A stretch of DNA of 64,000 nt from assembly GCA_963740205.1 (NCBI GenBank), contig CAVUDD010000004.1, forward strand, positions 62,001 to 126,000. The letters are read 5' to 3'. Origin of the DNA: UBA2137 sp963740205. Its GTDB lineage: Bacteria; Pseudomonadota; Alphaproteobacteria; Micavibrionales; Micavibrionaceae. Of this stretch, positions 35,386 through 45,364 are shown piece by piece. Each line of letters opens with the position of its first letter. Positions within the stretch are counted from its first letter, which is position 1. The notes under the pieces were generated by a model that ran no database searches, was not told the origin of the DNA, and saw only the letters and a program-made list of their open reading frames with translations. The translations under genes and the position numbers were made by a program.

Positions 35386-36952
35386 TGCAAATTCGTGCAG
35401 CAGAAATTTCAGAAATTCTGAAAAACAAATTGCGAACTTTAATCCAGAGGCGATGTCGCAGAAGTTGGTCAAGTGTTGTCTGTCGGTGACGGCGTTGCTC
35501 GTGTTTACGGACTTGATAATGTGCAGGCTGGTGAGATGGTTGAATTTCCAGGCGGAATTAAAGGCATGGCGCTGAACCTTGAAGAAGACAATGTCGGTGT
35601 CGTTATTTTTGGTGATGACCGTGACATTAAAGAAGGTGATATCGTTAAACGTACGGGTGAAATTGTTCAGGTTCCTGTTGGCAAAGAGTTTGCTTGGCCG
35701 TGTTGTTGATGGTCTTGGTAATCCAATTGATGGCAAAGGCCCATCTAAGACAAAAGAAGATCACCGTGTTGAAGTAAAAGCACCAGGTATTATTCCGCGC
35801 AAATCTGTGCATGAGCCAATGCAAACAGGTATTAAAGGCGATTGATGCACTTGTTCCAATTGGTCGTGGCCAGCGTGAACTTATCATTGGTGACCGTCAG
35901 ACTGGAAAGACTGCTGTTGCGGTTGATGCAATTATCAATCAGAAATACTTGAACCGTGCAAAAGATGATACAAAGACCACTTGTATTGTGTATATGTGTG
36001 CGATCGGTCAAAAACGCTCAACCGTTGCTCAGCTTGTGAAAGAACTGGAAGAACAAGGCGCGATGGAATATTCAATTATTGTTGCTGCCACTGCATCCGA
36101 TCCTGCACCGATGCAGTTTTTGGCCCCTTACACAGGGTGTGCGATGGGTGAATATTTCCGTGATAACGGTTTGCATGCGCTTGATTGTTTACGATGATTT
36201 GTCCAAGCAAGCTGTGGCGTATCGCCAGATGTCATTGCTTCTTCGTCGTCCACCTGGTCGTGAAGCATACCCTGGTGATGTTTTCTACATTCACTCACGT
36301 TTGCTTGAACGTGCAGCTAAAATGAATGACGATCATGGCGCGGGCTCACTTACGGCTTTACCGATCATTGAAACACAAGCCGGTGACGTATCTGCCTATA
36401 TTCCGACAAACGTTATTTCGATTACGGATGGCCAGATTTTCTTGGAAACAGGATTGTTCTATCAAAGGTATTCGTCCGGCGATTGATGTTGGTGCATCTG
36501 TATCTCGTGTTGGTTCTGCCGCGCAAATCAAAGCGATGAAGCAGGTTGCAGGTTCAATCAAGCTTGAGCTTGCCCAGTACCGTGAAATGGAAGCGTTTGC
36601 ACAGTTTGCGTCTGATCTTGATGCATCAACACAAAAATTGTTGGCACGTGGTGCACGTTTGACACAACTGTTGAAACAGCCACAATATTCACCGCTTACT
36701 GTTGAAGAGCAAGTTGCTTGTTATCTTTGCGGGAACGAGCGGTTATCTTGATACTGTTGCAGTTGAAATCGTAAGTGAATATGAGCAGACGCTTGCTCGA
36801 GGATATCCGTGCTAACGGAAAAGAAATCCTGAAAACATTCGTCGAGAAGAAAGCTTGGATGACAGCATTGAAAAGCCGTTTGAACGCATTTCTTGATAAG
36901 TTTCACACAAGCTTTTCTCCTGCAATTAGCAGAAAGCTGCGAAGCAGCGTAG
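35385..36952 (+). pseudogene. atpA: F1 ATP synthase subunit alpha, about 11 one-base indels
   Basis: Read across frames this is a complete, well-conserved AtpA: N-terminal MQIRAAEISEILK, then DGVARVYGLDNVQAGEMVEF, Walker A GDRQTGKTAVAVDA, DDLSKQAVAYRQMSLLLRRPPG, and the C-terminal QLAESCEAA. The frame is broken by single-base deletions near 35426, 35452 and 36855 and insertions near 35690, 35838, 36183, 36465, 36719, 36793, 36894 and 36914. The protein between breaks shows no loss of conserved residues, and atpH upstream is clean. A sequencing or consensus fault is more likely than true inactivation of an essential gene. Confidence 0.85.
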
Positions 36953-36964
36953 GATTGTAATACA

Positions 36965-37894
36965 ATGCCAAGTTTAAGAGACTTAAGAGACCGTATTACT
37001 TCCGTGAAATCAACACGGAAGATTACGTCTGCCATGAAAATGGTTGCGGCAGCAAAGTTAAGCGTGCACAGGAGCAGGCAGAAGCCTCGCAACCATACGC
37101 CAGCGCAAATGGCAGAAATGCTAGCGCGTGTTGCCGCCAGCGTATTGATCCGAACGAAGAGCCCGAAGCTTTTGAGCGGAACTGGTGCGGATCGATAGTA
37201 CATCTTGTTGTGGTTGTTACTGCGATCGCGGTTTGTGCTGGTGGATTTAACGCTAATTTGGTAAAGCGCCGCGACAGAAACAATTATAGATCTTGACAAA
37301 GACAAGATAAAACTGTGAAAATTATTTGTGTTGGGCCGTAAAGGCACGCGATCTATTGCGCCGCGAGTACAAGTAGCCATGATCGAAAAGCATTTATCGG
37401 GTGTTACCGGTAAAAGACAGTTGATTATGCAGAGTGCCAATGACATTACACAGCTTGTTCTCGAAGAATTTGAGGCGGGTGAAGTTTGATGTTTGCACAG
37501 TCATTTATAATGAGTTTCAACTCGGTTCTTGATGCAAACACCAAGGGCACAACAACTTATCCCGTTACTGAGTGAATCTGCCCGTGAATGACAACGCAGA
37601 TGAATAATAGTAAGAAGACCGCTGATATCTGCTGCGCATTATGCGTATGAACCGATGCGCAAGACGATATTTTGAGACACAGTTGTTGCCGCAAAAATAT
37701 TGGCGTGCAGATTTTCCGTGCGTTACTTGATAGCGCCGCAGGTGAGCAAGCCGCACGTATGACAGCAATGGACAATGCAACACGCAATGCAGGCGATATG
37801 ATTAAAGATCTGACGCTATCAGTATAACCGTGCCCGTCAGGCTTATATTACAAAAGAATTGATCGAAATTATTTCAGGTGCAGAAGCCGTCTAA
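36965..37894 (+). pseudogene. atpG: F1 ATP synthase subunit gamma, many one-base indels
   Basis: The first 30 residues are clean (PSLRDLRDRITSVKSTRKIT, then SAMKMVAAAKL). From about 37055 the frame changes every 20-60 bases, the densest damage in the window. Recombining frames recovers RAQEQAEASQPYA, AMAEMLARVAASVDPNEEPK, LLSGTGADRVHLVVVVTADRG, CGGFNANLVKR, then TGKRQLIMQSANDITQLVLEE and the C-terminal KELIEIISGAEAV before a stop at 37892-37894. This is the normal gamma subunit, which forms the rotating shaft. Indels are both insertions and deletions, often in homopolymers. Confidence 0.8.
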
Positions 37895-37919
37895 ACATAT
37901 TGAAAAGCAGGAAAATAAA

Positions 37920-39421
37920 ATGGCTAAAGACAAAGAAATAAATCAGGACGAAAAAAGCGCCGGCTAAAACAGACAGCAGGAACAACCTGACAGGCAACGG
38001 CCATATCACGCAGGTTCTGGGCGCGGTTGTGGATGTGCAGTTTCCGAACGGCGATGTTCCACCAATTTTGAATGCGCTTGACAACCGATAATAATGGCAA
38101 AACGCTTGTGTTAGAAGTTGCGCAGCATTTGGGTGAAAACACCGTGCGGACTATCGCGATGGACATCACAGACGGTTTGGTTCGTGGCCAAGAAGTTGTT
38201 GATACGGGTGAAGCCATATCTGGTTCCTGTTGGCCCGGAAACTAAGGGTCGTATCTTCGATGTTACTGGTCAAGCCAATTGATGAAGGTGCAGACGTTAA
38301 TACAAAACAGAGATGGGCTATTCACCGTGACGCACCGACATTTGTGGATCAAGCCACAGAAACAGAGCAGCTTGTGACAGGTATTAAAGTTGTTGATCTT
38401 GCTTTGCCCTTACGCAAAGGGTGGTAAAATTGGTTTGTTTGGTGGTGCTGGTGTTGGTAAAACCGTTACGATCATGGAATTGATTAACAACATCGCAAAA
38501 GGACATGGTGGTGTGTCTGTGTTTGCTGGTGTTGGTGAGCGTACACGTGAGGGAAACGACCTTTACCACGAAATGATGGAATCTGGTGTTATTAACCCGA
38601 GCATGATGACAAAAAATCCAAAGCGGCACTTGTTTACGGCCAGATGAATGAGCCTCCTGGTGCACGTGCGCGTGTTGCTTTATCTGGTCTGACAATGGCT
38701 GAATATTTCCGTGATGAAGAAGGCCAAGACGTTCTGTTCTTTATGGATAACATGTTCCGCTTTACGCAAGCCGGTGCCGAAGTGTCTGCACTTGCTTGGT
38801 CGTATTCCATCTGCGGTGGGTTACCAGCCAACATTGTCAACTGATATGGGCGCAATTGCAGGAGCGTATTACATCAACAAACAAAGGTTCTATTACATCT
38901 GTTCAGGCCGTTTACGTTCCTGCGGATGACTTGACCGACCCTGCGCCTGCAACAACGTTCTGCTCACTTGGATGCAACAACTGTTTTATCCCGTCAGATT
39001 GCTGAGCTTGGTATTTATCCTGCGGTTGATCCGCTTGATTCAACATCACGTATTCTTGACCCGCGTGTAGTTGGTGATGAGCATTACAAGTGTGCAAGCC
39101 GATGTTCAGCAAACACTTCAGACATACAAAGCACTTGCAAGATATTATTGCTATTTTGGGTATGGATGAGCTATCTGAAGAAGATAAATTAACTGTGGCA
39201 CGTGCGCGTAAAATTCAGCGCTTCTTGTCACAGCCATTCCACGTGGCCGAAGTCTTTACAGGATCACCAGGTGTGTTTGTTGAACTTGAGGATACGATTA
39301 AAGGTTTCCGTATGATTGTTGATGGTGAACTTGATCATCTTCCGGAAAGTGCCTTCTATATGGTCGGTACAATCGAAGAAGCCAGAAAAAAGCAAAGAAA
39401 ATGGCAGCAGAGGCGGCTTAA
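37920..39421 (+). pseudogene. atpD: F1 ATP synthase subunit beta, many one-base indels
   Basis: The catalytic beta subunit is recoverable across frames: GHITQVLGAVVDVQFPNGDV, the P-loop GLFGGAGVGKTVTIMELINN, FAGVGERTREGNDLYHEMME, EGQDVLFFMDNMFRFTQAG, GYQPTLSTDMGAIQERI and the C-terminal GSPGVFVELEDTIKGFRMI. Damage includes insertions near 38265-38275 and 38407 and a missing A near 39390. From about 39130 to 39385 the frame is intact. A lysine/aspartate-rich N-terminal extension of about 28 residues precedes the usual start. As with atpA, conserved residues survive, so the breaks look technical. Confidence 0.85.
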
Positions 39422-39424
39422 TTC

Positions 39425-39646
39425 ATGAAAGCTAATCGTGACATAGAAAAGCAATATCCTGCGTCTGAGGTCGCCGAGAAACTTCGTCGCCTTGCCGATT
39501 GCATCGAAAAAGAAGAGAACTTTGAGATACAAGTTGCGGGCGAAAGAATCTATGTGCCAAATCGTGCTGTATTTTCTATTGAGCACGAACGCGACAGTGA
39601 TGGTGAAGAACTTGAATTCCAATTTAAATGGAAGAATGAAGACTAA
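39425..39646 (+). CDS. Amphi-Trp domain protein
   Basis: A 73-residue acidic protein with a helix (ASEVAEKLRRLADCIEKEE, residues 13-31) followed by beta strands, VAGERIYVPNRAVFSIEHER, and an ending LEFQFKW. This is the pattern of the small amphi-Trp domain, whose function is unknown. The start is four bases after the atpD stop, and its stop overlaps the atpC start (TAATG), so it is translated as part of the ATP synthase operon. An extra gene between atpD and atpC is unusual. Family recognition is by pattern. Confidence 0.75.
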   Translation: MKANRDIEKQYPASEVAEKLRRLADCIEKEENFEIQVAGERIYVPNRAVFSIEHERDSDGEELEFQFKWKNED

Positions 39647-40050
39647 TGGCCGAAAATACTTTTAATTTTGAACTGGTTTCTCCTGCTGCAAAGCTAATGG
39701 ATGGCGATGCTTTTCAAGTAACTATCCCTGGCGAAGCTGGTTACATTGGTGTTCGCAAAGGGCATTCCTCTCTTGTGATCTCTGCTCGTGCAGGTGTTGT
39801 TGAAATTCTTCGTGAAGAAAATGGAACACCCGAGCGCCTTTTTATTGCTGGTGGATTTGCCGACGTGACTGCAACTAACACAACTCTATTGGCTGAAGAG
39901 GCCGTTCCCGTAGCCGAACTTAATCGCTCGGATCTAGAAAAGGAACTGGCTAACTTAAAAGAGGATTTGGCATCGGCTTCTAATGATATTGAAAAGCGTC
40001 GTGTAGAGCGTAATTTACTTATTGTTCAGGCTAAACTTAAAGCACTTTAG
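39646..40050 (+). CDS. atpC: F1 ATP synthase subunit epsilon
   Basis: A 134-residue protein. The N-terminal beta-sandwich begins NFELVSPAAKLMDGDAFQVTIPGEAGYIGV, the standard epsilon opening, with HSSLVISARAG near residues 40-50. A C-terminal two-helix hairpin (residues 90-134) follows. Epsilon couples and inhibits F1 and docks on gamma. The frame is clean. It ends four bases into the convergent dinG gene. The operon ends here. Confidence 0.93.
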   Translation: MAENTFNFELVSPAAKLMDGDAFQVTIPGEAGYIGVRKGHSSLVISARAGVVEILREENGTPERLFIAGGFADVTATNTTLLAEEAVPVAELNRSDLEKELANLKEDLASASNDIEKRRVERNLLIVQAKLKAL

Positions 40051-42812
40051 GTTTTTAAAAACTCTTTTATTTCAATGCAGACTTCTGCAAGTCCAAGTCT
40101 TTTGACTTCGACATTTTCCGGAAACGCCGTGAGTAGTCTGCTTGGCATAGCGCTATCCATCATCACAAAAACACCTTTGTCGTCATTGCTTCTTATGAGA
40201 CGTCCAAACGCTTGTTGCAATTTCATGCGTGTAATCATCTCGTCATATTCTTTACCACCAAAAGTTTTTCTTCTGGCTTTATGCAGAAGAGTAGGGCGTG
40301 GCCAAGGCACACGGTCAAATGTCATCAATCTCAATGATTTTCCAGGCACATCAACACCGTCGCGCATAGCATCTGTCCCTAAAAGGCAAGAGTTTTCATC
40401 TTCACGAAAGATATCAATCAAAGTACCGGAGTCCATTTGGTCAATGTGTTGAGAGTATAACGCTACGTCCAGTTTATTAATTAAGTTATTGTGAATAGCC
40501 TTGAGGCGGTTAATGGAGGTAAACAAAGCCAATGCACCACCACCCGATGCATTTATAAGAGATTTCAATGCGCCGGAAACATGGTCGGCTCGGGTTTTAT
40601 TGACATCGGTCAGAACATAAACGCGTGCGCAATCTTGATAATTAAAAGGTGACTTTGCAGAAAACTTTTTAGGCTCGGTTGAAAGATATCTTGCCCCTGT
40701 ATGAATTTCTGCACGTTTCCAATCTTCGTTTTCGTCACCACTTTTATCACGCAGCGTTGCCGATGTGATTGTGAGACCATGTGCATGGGGAAGAAGTGAT
40801 TGCGAGAAAGGTTTCATAGGGTCAACCCAATGACGATAGAATCCTGTATCAAGAAGTGCACCATCAATTTTTTCAATTTCCATCCAATCAACAAATTGTT
40901 CTGGTTGTTCCGTTTTTTCCAGAGCCTCGAGCATACCTATCCATGCAGCCAACATTGTTTGGGCACGTCTTTCTAAAGATCTTGCAAGTGCATCAATGCG
41001 GCGGCGTGTATCGGCATCCATTAAATCTTCATCATCTTCGGCGATGCGTTTGTTTAGATTTGTGGCTAACTTCATCATGGGCACTTGAATATTTAGCAAG
41101 GCGTTTTTGAGTTGAGGTGCTGTTTTTGTAACGGCCTCAAGCACAGGAAAAGTTGGGCATTCAATGGAATAATTGTGATCGCTTGAGGTACTTCTTGTGT
41201 TGACCTGATGAAAGACAGACAAAAAGAAAATTTCGGCAGGGCCTTGCGGATTATTTTCTTTAAGGCGTCTTATCCAGCCACCTGCAGGAAGTGATGTTGC
41301 ATGATGTAATATCTGGAGAAGAAGTTTTTCATCCTCTGGATAGGCGGACACCATTTCTTCTGCACGTTTCTTTAAACCACGGTTGCGTTTACGCGTTGAG
41401 TTTTCACTGCCTAGTAACCAACGCCTTAAATCCCGTGTTTGACGACCAGTCAAATGTGCGGCAAAGGCGCTGTCTGCTGCTTGGAATAAATGATGCCCTT
41501 CGTCAAAAATCAGACGAGATGGCATAGCGTCATCAGAATGTGCAAGAGCGGTTTGAATCATAACAAGCGCATGATTGGCAATGACAATCTCGGCGTGGCG
41601 TGATTTACGAATAGCGCGTTCCTTGAAACAGCGATTGTAATGATCACATGCTGAGAATAAACACTCACCACTTTTAAGGGCCAAACCTTTGGTGTTTGCA
41701 AAACCTAGCAAACTCGGAATCCATCCTTGGAAATCCTTGCCGGTGTAATCGCCGTCCTTTGTCTCCATAATCCACCGCGCCATTAAACCTGCCGCTATTG
41801 CAACCGTAGGGGCCTTGGCAAGAGGAGCTCCATTTGCCATGTCCTCATAGTTTAAAAGGCAGAGGTAGTTTTCACGGCCCTTAAGAATAGCTGCCTTTTG
41901 CTCCTTCAGTTGTTCATTGGGATAGATACGATCAAGTTCATCCTCAAGTTGCTGTTGTAGGTTTTTAGTGAAGGTTGATACCCAGACACTTGCCTCGTTC
42001 TTACGTGCCCAAGCATAAGCAGGCGCCAAATATCCAACGGTTTTCCCAATACCTGTTCCTGCCTCTGCCATGAGGACATGTGGCTCTTCTAAATCTTCCT
42101 TAGGTTTAAATATTTGTGCTGTCGTACGCGCATATTCGCGTTGTTGAGGCCTGTCTTCTTTAAGGCGGTCACCTGTAGCAAGTAGAGATTTAAGTGTGTC
42201 CTCGGCCTCTTCTTCGGTCACAGGGTATTGTGTCGGTGGTGGAGGTGGGGCACGCTCAGACCATTCCGCAAGCTTATCCCAAACGGCAAGTGAGGTTTTT
42301 CCATCGATAGGTTCTTTAGGATCATAGGTTTTACCCATGGCAGCCAGCACATAGGGCGTCCATCCCCAGCCACGCCCATTTAAACCCATAACAGTGGCAA
42401 TTTTTCTCAAACGGTTTTTTGTGTTCTCATCAAATTTGGAAAGTTCGTATAGAAGACTTTGTAAGCATTCCATCAAAAGTAGAGGCTGATCCTCTAGTGG
42501 ACTTTGTGCATCCAATCCCACGGATTTTGCAACGCCTGTCACTGTTGGAACGGTAAAGCGGGAAGGGTGAACAAACAAGTAAAGCTCAAGTAAATCTAGT
42601 GACTGGAATTCAGCCTTCACTCTATTTTTCACCATTGGTGCATGGCAGACAATGCAAGGTTTGTTGGTTAGGAAATATCCAGCCTGATCATAAGATAACA
42701 ACTTGATTTCACCATCAGTTGTAAGGAGGGCAACCTGCTTTGAGCCCATAACGCATACAGGTGCATCGGGTGTAAGAATTTTGGGTTCTACTGTTGCGGC
42801 TTCTACGGTCAT
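40047..42812 (-). CDS. DinG-like superfamily 2 ATP-dependent DNA helicase
   Basis: A 921-residue XPD/DinG-type 5'-3' helicase. Walker A is AEAGTGIGKTVGYLAPAY near residue 252 and the DEAH-like box is RLIFDEGHHLF near 433. Iron-sulfur-type cysteines lie in CLLNYED and CLFSACDHYNRC near 320-395. Helicase motifs VI (QQAFGRLIRSNDDKGVFVMMD) are near 875. The first 230 residues are an N-terminal extension common in alphaproteobacterial members. It unwinds DNA or R-loop structures during repair. The gene is intact over 2.7 kb. Confidence 0.88.
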   Translation of the reverse strand: MTVEAATVEPKILTPDAPVCVMGSKQVALLTTDGEIKLLSYDQAGYFLTNKPCIVCHAPMVKNRVKAEFQSLDLLELYLFVHPSRFTVPTVTGVAKSVGLDAQSPLEDQPLLLMECLQSLLYELSKFDENTKNRLRKIATVMGLNGRGWGWTPYVLAAMGKTYDPKEPIDGKTSLAVWDKLAEWSERAPPPPPTQYPVTEEEAEDTLKSLLATGDRLKEDRPQQREYARTTAQIFKPKEDLEEPHVLMAEAGTGIGKTVGYLAPAYAWARKNEASVWVSTFTKNLQQQLEDELDRIYPNEQLKEQKAAILKGRENYLCLLNYEDMANGAPLAKAPTVAIAAGLMARWIMETKDGDYTGKDFQGWIPSLLGFANTKGLALKSGECLFSACDHYNRCFKERAIRKSRHAEIVIANHALVMIQTALAHSDDAMPSRLIFDEGHHLFQAADSAFAAHLTGRQTRDLRRWLLGSENSTRKRNRGLKKRAEEMVSAYPEDEKLLLQILHHATSLPAGGWIRRLKENNPQGPAEIFFLSVFHQVNTRSTSSDHNYSIECPTFPVLEAVTKTAPQLKNALLNIQVPMMKLATNLNKRIAEDDEDLMDADTRRRIDALARSLERRAQTMLAAWIGMLEALEKTEQPEQFVDWMEIEKIDGALLDTGFYRHWVDPMKPFSQSLLPHAHGLTITSATLRDKSGDENEDWKRAEIHTGARYLSTEPKKFSAKSPFNYQDCARVYVLTDVNKTRADHVSGALKSLINASGGGALALFTSINRLKAIHNNLINKLDVALYSQHIDQMDSGTLIDIFREDENSCLLGTDAMRDGVDVPGKSLRLMTFDRVPWPRPTLLHKARRKTFGGKEYDEMITRMKLQQAFGRLIRSNDDKGVFVMMDSAMPSRLLTAFPENVEVKRLGLAEVCIEIKEFLKT

Positions 42813-42932
42813 GTTTTGTTCTTAACATGATTCTTAGAGAAATACTTTCCTAAAGGTGAGGCAGTGCTTGATTTTTCAATAGATTTCAGGCTTGATGCAA
42901 ACTTCAATTTCAAAAAATTTAAAGAGATAAAC

Positions 42933-44435
42933 ATGTCAGAAGTTTCAGCAAAACATAACCAACCTCTCAACCCGCGTGAATCAAGAGAGTTTAAGCTTAA
43001 AACTCTTCAGGAAAAGGGAATTGAGGCGTACCCGCATAAGTATGATCGTTCCCATACTGCCAAGGAACTGCAGGACAAATATGCTGATCTTGCAGATGGC
43101 ACTGAAACCGAAGACAAGGTTGCTGTTGCTGGTCGTATCATGGCGATGCGTAACAATGGCATGTTCATTGACCTGACAGATGCGAGTGGGAAAATTCAAG
43201 TGTTTTGCCACAAGGAAAGCATGGGCGAAGAAGAATTAGCTAATCTCGAATTGCTGGATATTGGTGATATCATCGGTGCTAGAGGAACGATACGTCGTAC
43301 ACCGAGAGGTGAATTGTCGGTAAGGGCAACAGAGACAGTCATGCTGACGAAATCCATGCTACCTTTGCCTGAAAAATATCACGGACTTACGGATATCGAA
43401 CAAAGATATCGCCAACGCTATCTTGATTTAATTATGAATGATGAGAGCAAAGAGGTTCTGCGTAACCGTTCTCGTATAGTCTCCTTCATAAGGAATTATA
43501 TGGATGGGCTAGGTGGGTTAGAGGTTGAAACACCTGTCCTGCAGAGCATTATGGGCGGTGCAACGGCTAAACCTTTTGTTACACACCACAATTCTTTGGG
43601 TGCTGATTTCTTTTTGCGGGTGGCAACAGAACTGCCATTAAAGCGTCTTATCGTTGGGGGCTTTGCCGATATCGTTTATGAAATTGGACGTATCTTTAGA
43701 AATGAGGGAATTTCAATCAAGCATAATCCTGAGTTTACGTCGATTGAGGCCTATCATGCCTATGCAGATTACTTTGATATCATGGATTTAATCGAGGATT
43801 TGGTTTGTAGTCTTGTCGAGCATATTCACGGGAGTTTGAAAATCACATTTGTTGATTACGAAATTGATTTCTCAAGGCCTTGGAAACGTGCCTCAATGAT
43901 CGACCTGATTAAAGAAAAAACAGGTCTGGATTTCATGGGGTATGAAACAGCAGAGGAAGCACAGGTAGCAGCAAAATCAATTGGCGTGCATACTGAGAAA
44001 AACGCTAAATGGGGACAGGTTGTTGAGGCGGTATTTGATGAGCGTGTCGAGGATACCCTTATTAATCCTATTCACGTCACGGATCACCCTATGGACATTT
44101 CACCACTTGCAAAAGGGCATCGTGATACAGAGCGCTTGGTTGAGCGTTTCGAGACATTTTGTAATCGTTGGGAAATCGCCAATGCATTTACAGAGTTGAA
44201 TGATCCAAAAGTTCAACTTGAGCGTTTCGAAGAGCAAGTCAAACAGCGCGAAGCCGGTGATGAAGAGGCTCAAATGCTGGACGATGATTTTGTGACTGCC
44301 CTTGAATATGGTATGCCACCAACAGGTGGATGGGGTATTGGCATCGATCGCCTTGTAATGATTTTGACCAACTCGCAAAATATACGCGACGTTATTGCTT
44401 TTCCAACTCTTAAGCCAAAAGCAAAAGGCGAGTAG
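42933..44435 (+). CDS. lysS: Lysyl-tRNA synthetase, class II
   Basis: A 500-residue enzyme that charges tRNA-Lys. The N-terminal OB-fold anticodon domain includes GRIMAMRNNGMFIDLTD near residues 67-83. Class II motif 2 is IFRNEGISIKHNPEFTSIEAY near 253, and motif 3 is GIGIDRLVMILTNSQNIRD near 467. The start at 42933 follows an AAAGAGA site; a longer frame from 42864 has no support. The usual prfB partner is absent. Confidence 0.95.
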   Translation: MSEVSAKHNQPLNPRESREFKLKTLQEKGIEAYPHKYDRSHTAKELQDKYADLADGTETEDKVAVAGRIMAMRNNGMFIDLTDASGKIQVFCHKESMGEEELANLELLDIGDIIGARGTIRRTPRGELSVRATETVMLTKSMLPLPEKYHGLTDIEQRYRQRYLDLIMNDESKEVLRNRSRIVSFIRNYMDGLGGLEVETPVLQSIMGGATAKPFVTHHNSLGADFFLRVATELPLKRLIVGGFADIVYEIGRIFRNEGISIKHNPEFTSIEAYHAYADYFDIMDLIEDLVCSLVEHIHGSLKITFVDYEIDFSRPWKRASMIDLIKEKTGLDFMGYETAEEAQVAAKSIGVHTEKNAKWGQVVEAVFDERVEDTLINPIHVTDHPMDISPLAKGHRDTERLVERFETFCNRWEIANAFTELNDPKVQLERFEEQVKQREAGDEEAQMLDDDFVTALEYGMPPTGGWGIGIDRLVMILTNSQNIRDVIAFPTLKPKAKGE

Positions 44436-44437
44436 AT

Positions 44438-45301
44438 CTAGATACTATATGGTTTGTCGTTTGATGATTTGAACAAATCAGAAAGTGGCTTTGGGACACC
44501 ACTTCCTTTTAATAAATTCATGATTTGTCTGGCTGAAAGATAATCGACTTTTTCGTTTTCCTCACCAGAGACAGGAGAAGGCCAACCTGTTGTTATATTA
44601 ACGGGTATCTCTTGCTCAAGATTTGATCGTGGTGCCAATATAGCCAGTACTTGAGTTGCAGATAAAAGAGTGTTTTCCAATTCTTCGTTATCAGGGAAGT
44701 TTACTTGCTGACTTGATAAAAACATATCAATGAGAGATTGGTCACCCTTGATATCTAGAGACTGTTCATTAAGTTCACGTTTCACACCTTCAACTTCATG
44801 ATTGTGCTCGAGTGCATCTGAATAGGCAAAAAGCGCGGCATGAATAGGGGCGTATGCGCCCAATGCCTGAGCATCTAGTGGTAGTCTAAAATCAATATTG
44901 TTATTCGCAAACCATGCAATGGCCTCAACATTTAAATCATGGGCAAACCCAAAAGTCAGTTTTAAAGCTTCGACCTCATTTGCTGTTTCGCCGTATGATA
45001 GATCTTCTTCTAAGGGAAGTCTGAATTTTTCATGTAAGAGCTTCACAAATTCGAAATTTTTATTAAATGCCGCGTATTGAAGTAGGGTGAAGGGAAGAGT
45101 TATAGCTCTCTCTTCAACAAAATTTTCAAGTTCATTTTGCGCCTCTTCTTGAGGGATAGTTAGTCTGAGTGATACGGGATCATTTCCACCCTCTATATAT
45201 GTAGAGAGAAGCGCGCTAAAGGCTATGGCATTGTTTTCATCGATCAGTTGGAAAAGCAGGAAAGGAAAACGTTCTTTATCTGTAAGATGGTCTAAGGACA
45301 C
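44438..45301 (-). CDS. Ankyrin-like repeat protein
   Basis: A 287-residue cytoplasmic protein. TLLQYAAFNKNFEFVKLLHE (residues 72-91) is a recognisable ankyrin unit, and APIHAALFAYSDALEH near 151 resembles a second. The rest is diverged helical sequence and may hold further degenerate repeats. Such repeats mediate protein binding. The start is GTG with AAAGAGG upstream, and a near-consensus promoter precedes it (45331-45359). The partner is unknown. Confidence 0.68.
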   Translation of the reverse strand: MSLDHLTDKERFPFLLFQLIDENNAIAFSALLSTYIEGGNDPVSLRLTIPQEEAQNELENFVEERAITLPFTLLQYAAFNKNFEFVKLLHEKFRLPLEEDLSYGETANEVEALKLTFGFAHDLNVEAIAWFANNNIDFRLPLDAQALGAYAPIHAALFAYSDALEHNHEVEGVKRELNEQSLDIKGDQSLIDMFLSSQQVNFPDNEELENTLLSATQVLAILAPRSNLEQEIPVNITTGWPSPVSGEENEKVDYLSARQIMNLLKGSGVPKPLSDLFKSSNDKPYSI

Positions 45302-45330
45302 TCTAAATTACCTCTTTAAAATTTTGACAT

Positions 45331-45359
45331 AATATATAGAGAACTTTATTTTATGTCAA
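45331..45359 (-). promoter_or_regulatory. Strong sigma-70 promoter of the ankyrin-like gene
   Basis: TTGACA (45359-45354) and TATATT (45336-45331) are separated by 17 bases on the minus strand. The 9-mer TTGACATAA occurs on both strands here (45324-45332 plus, 45359-45351 minus), forming an inverted repeat around the promoter. GTG of the gene is at 45301. Confidence 0.55.
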
Positions 45360-45364
45360 TAAAA

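Noticed and set aside
35385..39421. Programmed ribosomal frameshifting in the atp genes
   Set aside because: Too many shifts in both directions, no slippery sequences with structure, and no precedent in atpA, atpG or atpD.
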